Source of the DNA: VRUE01 sp963812335
GTDB taxonomy: Bacteria > Actinomycetota > Thermoleophilia > Solirubrobacterales > 70-9
NCBI GenBank assembly: GCA_963812335.1
Contig: CAWEUU010000002.1
Coordinates: 1-64,000, forward strand
Direction of reading: 5' to 3'
DNA length: 64,000 nucleotides
The notes under the pieces are model-generated. The model did not search any database and was not told the DNA's origin. It was given only the letters and a program-made list of their open reading frames with translations. Below are positions 61,232 to 64,000 of the stretch, piece after piece. The translations under genes and the position numbers were made by a program. Position 1 is the stretch's first letter; each line of letters begins with the position of its first letter.

Positions 61232-62558
61232 CCTGGCAGCCCTTGGCCGGGACCACGGTGATGTTGCGGATCTTCGCCCGTTCGGGCTCGGACCGGGGGG
61301 CGGTCAGCTCGGCGCGTTCGAGCAGCTCGCGTAGCACGATCTTCATCTCGTATTCGGCGAAGGAGGCGCCGATGCAGCGCCGCACGCCGCCGCCGAAGGG
61401 GATCCAAGCGTAGTTGTCGGGCTTGCCCTCGAGGAAGCGCTCGGGGCGGAATTCGTATGGGTCGGGGAATAGATCGTCGCGGTAGTGCAGCGCCGCGACG
61501 GCGGCGAAGAGGTAGCTGCCGGCGGGCAGCTCGTAGCCGTCGATTCGCAGCGACCGGGTCAGCTTCCGCGCCACGTCGACGATCACCGGCCGCGAGCGCA
61601 GCGTCTCTTTGATCGTCGCCTCGAGGTAGTCGTCCTCTCCGGCGGCCAGCGACTCGTGCAGGCGGGCAAGCACGTGCGGGTTGCGCAGCAGCCGCTCGAT
61701 CGCCCAGGCCAGGGCGGTGGCCGTGGTCTCGTGCCCGGCGGCAAGGACCGTGACCAGCTCGTCGCGCAGTTCGGTGTCGCTCATCGGCTCGCCCTCCTCG
61801 TCGCGGGCGCGCAGCAGCAGCGAGAGCACGTCGTCGGCGTCCTCGCTTTCGCCCGTCTGGGCGGCGCGGCGCAAGGCGATCTCCTCGTAGATGAAGGCGT
61901 CGAGGTCGGCGCGGGCCCTGAGGAAGCGGCCCCAGGGGCTCCAGCGGCCGAGATCGTGGCGCAGGAAGGGCAGGTGGGTGATCAGGTCGACCCGTTTGGT
62001 GAATGTGTCGATCAGGCGCTCGGCGCGGGCAAAGCGGGCCTCGTCGGCGACGCCGAAGACGGCGCGCAAGATCACCGCCAGGGTGATTCGCTGCGTGTGC
62101 GGTCGCAGGGCGAAGGGCTCGCCCACCGGCCAGCCTTCCATCTCCTGCGCGGTGATCTCGCGGATCAGCTCGCCGTAGCGGCGAATCTGCTCGCCGTGGA
62201 AGGGCGGCAACAGCAGCTTGCGCTGGCGCATGTGCGGTGCCTCGTCGAGGGTGAGGACCGAGTTGGGCCCGAGCACCGGCTCGAGCACCGTTGCATTCGC
62301 CTCGCCGGCGTGCATCTGCTCGGGCGGGCCGGTGAAGAGCTCTTTGACCAGGGCCGCGTCGGCGACGTAGACGATGCGGCCGACGATCGGAAAGGAGATC
62401 GTGAAAATCTCGCCATAGCGGCGGCGTAAGCGGTCGAGGAAGCCGTGCGGGTCGCGGGCGTAATGCAGCCCTTGCACGATTCCGGGCCCGCGCGGGCCCG
62501 GCGGCAGCCCGCGGGGCGGGGCGGTCACGTCCGGACCGGGAATCGTCGCCTGCTCCAT
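61206..62558 (-). CDS. Cytochrome P450
   Basis: 450 aa from ATG 62558 (ATG 62570 possible). I-helix oxygen-binding motif VTVLAAGHETTATALAW, ExxR in ATIKETLRSRPVI, and the haem loop WIPFGGGVRRCIGASFAEYEMKIVL with the axial Cys. N-terminus LPPGPRGPGIVQG lacks a membrane anchor, so it is soluble like other bacterial P450s. Needs electrons from ferredoxin/reductase; the ferredoxin pair at 29.4-30.8 kb is a candidate partner. Convergent with the ABC-F gene, overlap 26 bp. Substrate unknown. Confidence 0.95.
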   Translation of the reverse strand: MEQATIPGPDVTAPPRGLPPGPRGPGIVQGLHYARDPHGFLDRLRRRYGEIFTISFPIVGRIVYVADAALVKELFTGPPEQMHAGEANATVLEPVLGPNSVLTLDEAPHMRQRKLLLPPFHGEQIRRYGELIREITAQEMEGWPVGEPFALRPHTQRITLAVILRAVFGVADEARFARAERLIDTFTKRVDLITHLPFLRHDLGRWSPWGRFLRARADLDAFIYEEIALRRAAQTGESEDADDVLSLLLRARDEEGEPMSDTELRDELVTVLAAGHETTATALAWAIERLLRNPHVLARLHESLAAGEDDYLEATIKETLRSRPVIVDVARKLTRSLRIDGYELPAGSYLFAAVAALHYRDDLFPDPYEFRPERFLEGKPDNYAWIPFGGGVRRCIGASFAEYEMKIVLRELLERAELTAPRSEPERAKIRNITVVPAKGCQVSLDRPLR

Positions 62559-62643
62559 CCCGGCCACCATACAAAACTGGCTGGCTGGCCAGGATGCGCC
62601 CGTGGAGGCATTCGCGGGCTCATAGACCCCAAAAAGACTCCAT

Positions 62644-63468
62644 CTAGAAGACGATCGTGCGGGCGCCGTCGAGCAGGACACGGTCTTCGACGTGGGCCTT
62701 GACCGCGCGGGCGAGGACGAGGCGCTCGACATCGCGACCGATCCCGACCAGGTCGCCGATCTCGTCGCGGTGGCTGACGCGGGTCACGTCCTGGTCGATG
62801 ATCGGCCCCGCGTCGAGCTCCTCGGTCACGTAGTGGGCGGTGGCGCCGATCAGCTTGACCCCGCGCTCGTGGGCGCGCGCGTAGGGATCGGCACCGACGA
62901 ACGCGGGCAGGAAGCTGTGGTGGATGTTGATCGCCGGCGCGCCCAGCTCCCGCAGGAAGCCGGCCGAGAGGATCTGCATGTAGCGGGCGAGGACGAGCAG
63001 GTCGATGCCGCCATCGAGCAACTCCAACACCCGCCGCTCCGCCGCCTTGCGCTCGCCCGGCGCGACCGGCACGTGGTGGAAGGGGAGGTCGACCGAGGCG
63101 ACCTGCTCGGCGTGGTCGGCGTGGTTGGAGACGACGGCGACGATCTCGACGCCGAGCTCACCGCTGCGCCAGCGCCAGAGCAGGTCCGAGAGGCAGTGGT
63201 CTTCGCGCGAGACCATGATTGCCACCCGCTTGCGCTCGTCCGACTCGGCGAAGCGGTGCTCCATCCGCAGCGGCGTGGAGATCTCCGCCTCGAAGCGGCG
63301 GTAAAGCGCCTCGCGCTCTTCGGCGGGCGCCTGATCGAAGGCCATCCGCATGAAGAAGCGCCCCTCGCCGCTCGAATGCTGATCGGCGTCGACGATGTTG
63401 CGGCCGGCGTCGGCGAGGAAGCCGCTGACGGCGGCGATCAGCCCCGGCTGATCGGGGCAGGCGAGCAA
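62644..63468 (-). CDS. purU: Formyltetrahydrofolate deformylase (start uncertain)
   Basis: 274 aa from TTG 63468. ACT domain (LACPDQPGLIAAVSGFLADAGRNIVDADQHSS), then the formyltransferase-like fold with RVAIMVSREDHCLSDLL, AVVSNHADHAEQVAS, NIHHSFLPAFVGADPYARAHERGVKLIGATAHYVTEELDAGPIIDQDV. The first beta-strand of the ACT domain (normally ..RLLLxCPD) continues in frame upstream to a stop near 63539 as DTRPPTSRLLLACPDQ with no ATG, GTG or TTG other than the TTG at 63468; an ATC codon around 63504 would give the best length. PurU releases formate from formyl-THF to balance one-carbon pools. Confidence 0.9.
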   Translation of the reverse strand: MLACPDQPGLIAAVSGFLADAGRNIVDADQHSSGEGRFFMRMAFDQAPAEEREALYRRFEAEISTPLRMEHRFAESDERKRVAIMVSREDHCLSDLLWRWRSGELGVEIVAVVSNHADHAEQVASVDLPFHHVPVAPGERKAAERRVLELLDGGIDLLVLARYMQILSAGFLRELGAPAINIHHSFLPAFVGADPYARAHERGVKLIGATAHYVTEELDAGPIIDQDVTRVSHRDEIGDLVGIGRDVERLVLARAVKAHVEDRVLLDGARTIVF

Positions 63469-63653
63469 CAGGCGCGAGGTGGGGGGCCGGGTGTCGATGC
63501 GCGGATGATCGCGCCTCCGCGCGCACGATCGCGTTCACCAGGTGCCTCTGGGTCGAGAGATTCACGCCTGAGCTTGTGTAGATCGCAACGCGAATGTGAG
63601 GAATGTGCGGCCGGTCACCTTGCGGCGGCCGGAATCCCGCCACGGTCCCGCGC

Positions 63654-64000
63654 TTGCTCACAAAACGCACATATTCCAAGCACGCATATTTGATTCCGGT
63701 TCTTCTCATCGCGCTGGCGCTCCCGGCTGTTGCTCTGGCCGCCCCTGGTGGCGGCGACGAGCCGGGCGAGCCCGCGGCGGTTTCCTCCGCGCAGCCTGCG
63801 GCGCTCGCCTCCCTGACCCGCCCGGTCAAGCGCTTCCACCGCGCGATCGCGATCCACAGGCACCGCATCCGCGCAGCCAAGCGCGCTCGCCGCGCCAAGC
63901 TGCGCCGCGAACACGAGGAAGCCTTCACCACCCTCCCCGGCGGCGTCTCGATGGCAACCCTGGAATCGATCGCCTCCTGCGAGTCCGGCGGCAGCCCGAC
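63654..64000 (+). CDS. Secreted transglycosylase/Rpf-like protein, N-terminal part (cut by window end)
   Basis: Open frame from TTG 63654 (or TTG 63690) to the last base. Signal peptide LIPVLLIALALPAVALA, then a Lys/Arg/Ala/His-rich linker (KRFHRAIAIHRHRIRAAKRARRAKLRREHEE), then VSMATLESIASCESGG, the start of a lysozyme-like fold with the catalytic Glu in CESGG as in resuscitation-promoting factors and transglycosylases. Probably cleaves or remodels peptidoglycan outside the cell. The rest lies beyond the window. Confidence 0.75.
   Translation, partial: MLTKRTYSKHAYLIPVLLIALALPAVALAAPGGGDEPGEPAAVSSAQPAALASLTRPVKRFHRAIAIHRHRIRAAKRARRAKLRREHEEAFTTLPGGVSMATLESIASCESGGSP

Overview
The window is 64 kb of GC-rich bacterial chromosome with dense, short-spaced genes, many 4-nt ATGA/GTGA overlaps and frequent GTG/TTG starts. 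The gene set (F1 ATPase, deazaflavin-type oxidoreductase, FtsEX plus S41 protease, many PIN-domain toxins, Rpf-like secreted protein) suggests an actinobacterium. A deep lineage such as Thermoleophilia/Solirubrobacterales is my inference from general gene style; no database search was run.

Layout. 1-4 kb: end of the F1 ATP synthase operon (atpA tail, atpG, atpD, atpC) and an M20 peptidase. 3.9-12 kb: a surface-polysaccharide precursor run (LCP ligase, UDP-sugar dehydrogenase, two sugar-nucleotidyltransferases, PGI/PMI isomerase) with ahcY and comF. 12-19.2 kb: short HPF, secA, an NTF2-like protein, prfB with a programmed +1 frameshift, and an ECF-sigma/Ogt operon. Five long stem-loop elements lie between the genes of this stretch. 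19.2-24.4 kb: nadC, mutM, nadA, transketolase, a haem-binding protein. 24.4-30.8 kb: a two-component system divergent from a redox operon (two small membrane-anchored proteins, ApbE, a ferric-reductase-like membrane protein, ferredoxin reductase, ferredoxin).

30.8-48.4 kb is an accessory region. It holds a phosphoketolase relic, a degenerate tRNA-like sequence with a terminator, and an unrecognised two-gene unit (241 aa + 926 aa). It also holds four toxin-antitoxin modules, several GNAT genes and GNAT relics, two RNase H genes, a short tyrosine recombinase, frameshifted or truncated genes, and a degenerate dispersed repeat in four copies. The repeat carries a hairpin whose stem sequence differs between copies while pairing is kept.

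48.4-64 kb returns to core functions: a sulfurtransferase, a long HPF/RaiA, ftsE-ftsX-S41 protease, and a trans-translation neighbourhood (RNB ribonuclease, smpB, and tmRNA ssrA about 3 kb downstream, with predicted tag ADHEFALTA). Then come a dihydrolipoamide-dehydrogenase-like flavoprotein, an ABC-F ATPase, a cytochrome P450, purU and the start of a transglycosylase/Rpf-like secreted protein cut by the window end.

Most interesting for follow-up: the two-gene unit at 31.5-35.0 kb bracketed by repeat copies; the five structured inverted-repeat elements at 12-19.2 kb, two of which share an internal fold with compensatory changes; the dispersed covarying hairpin repeat; and the tRNA-like gene with a Leu GAG anticodon but a short variable loop.
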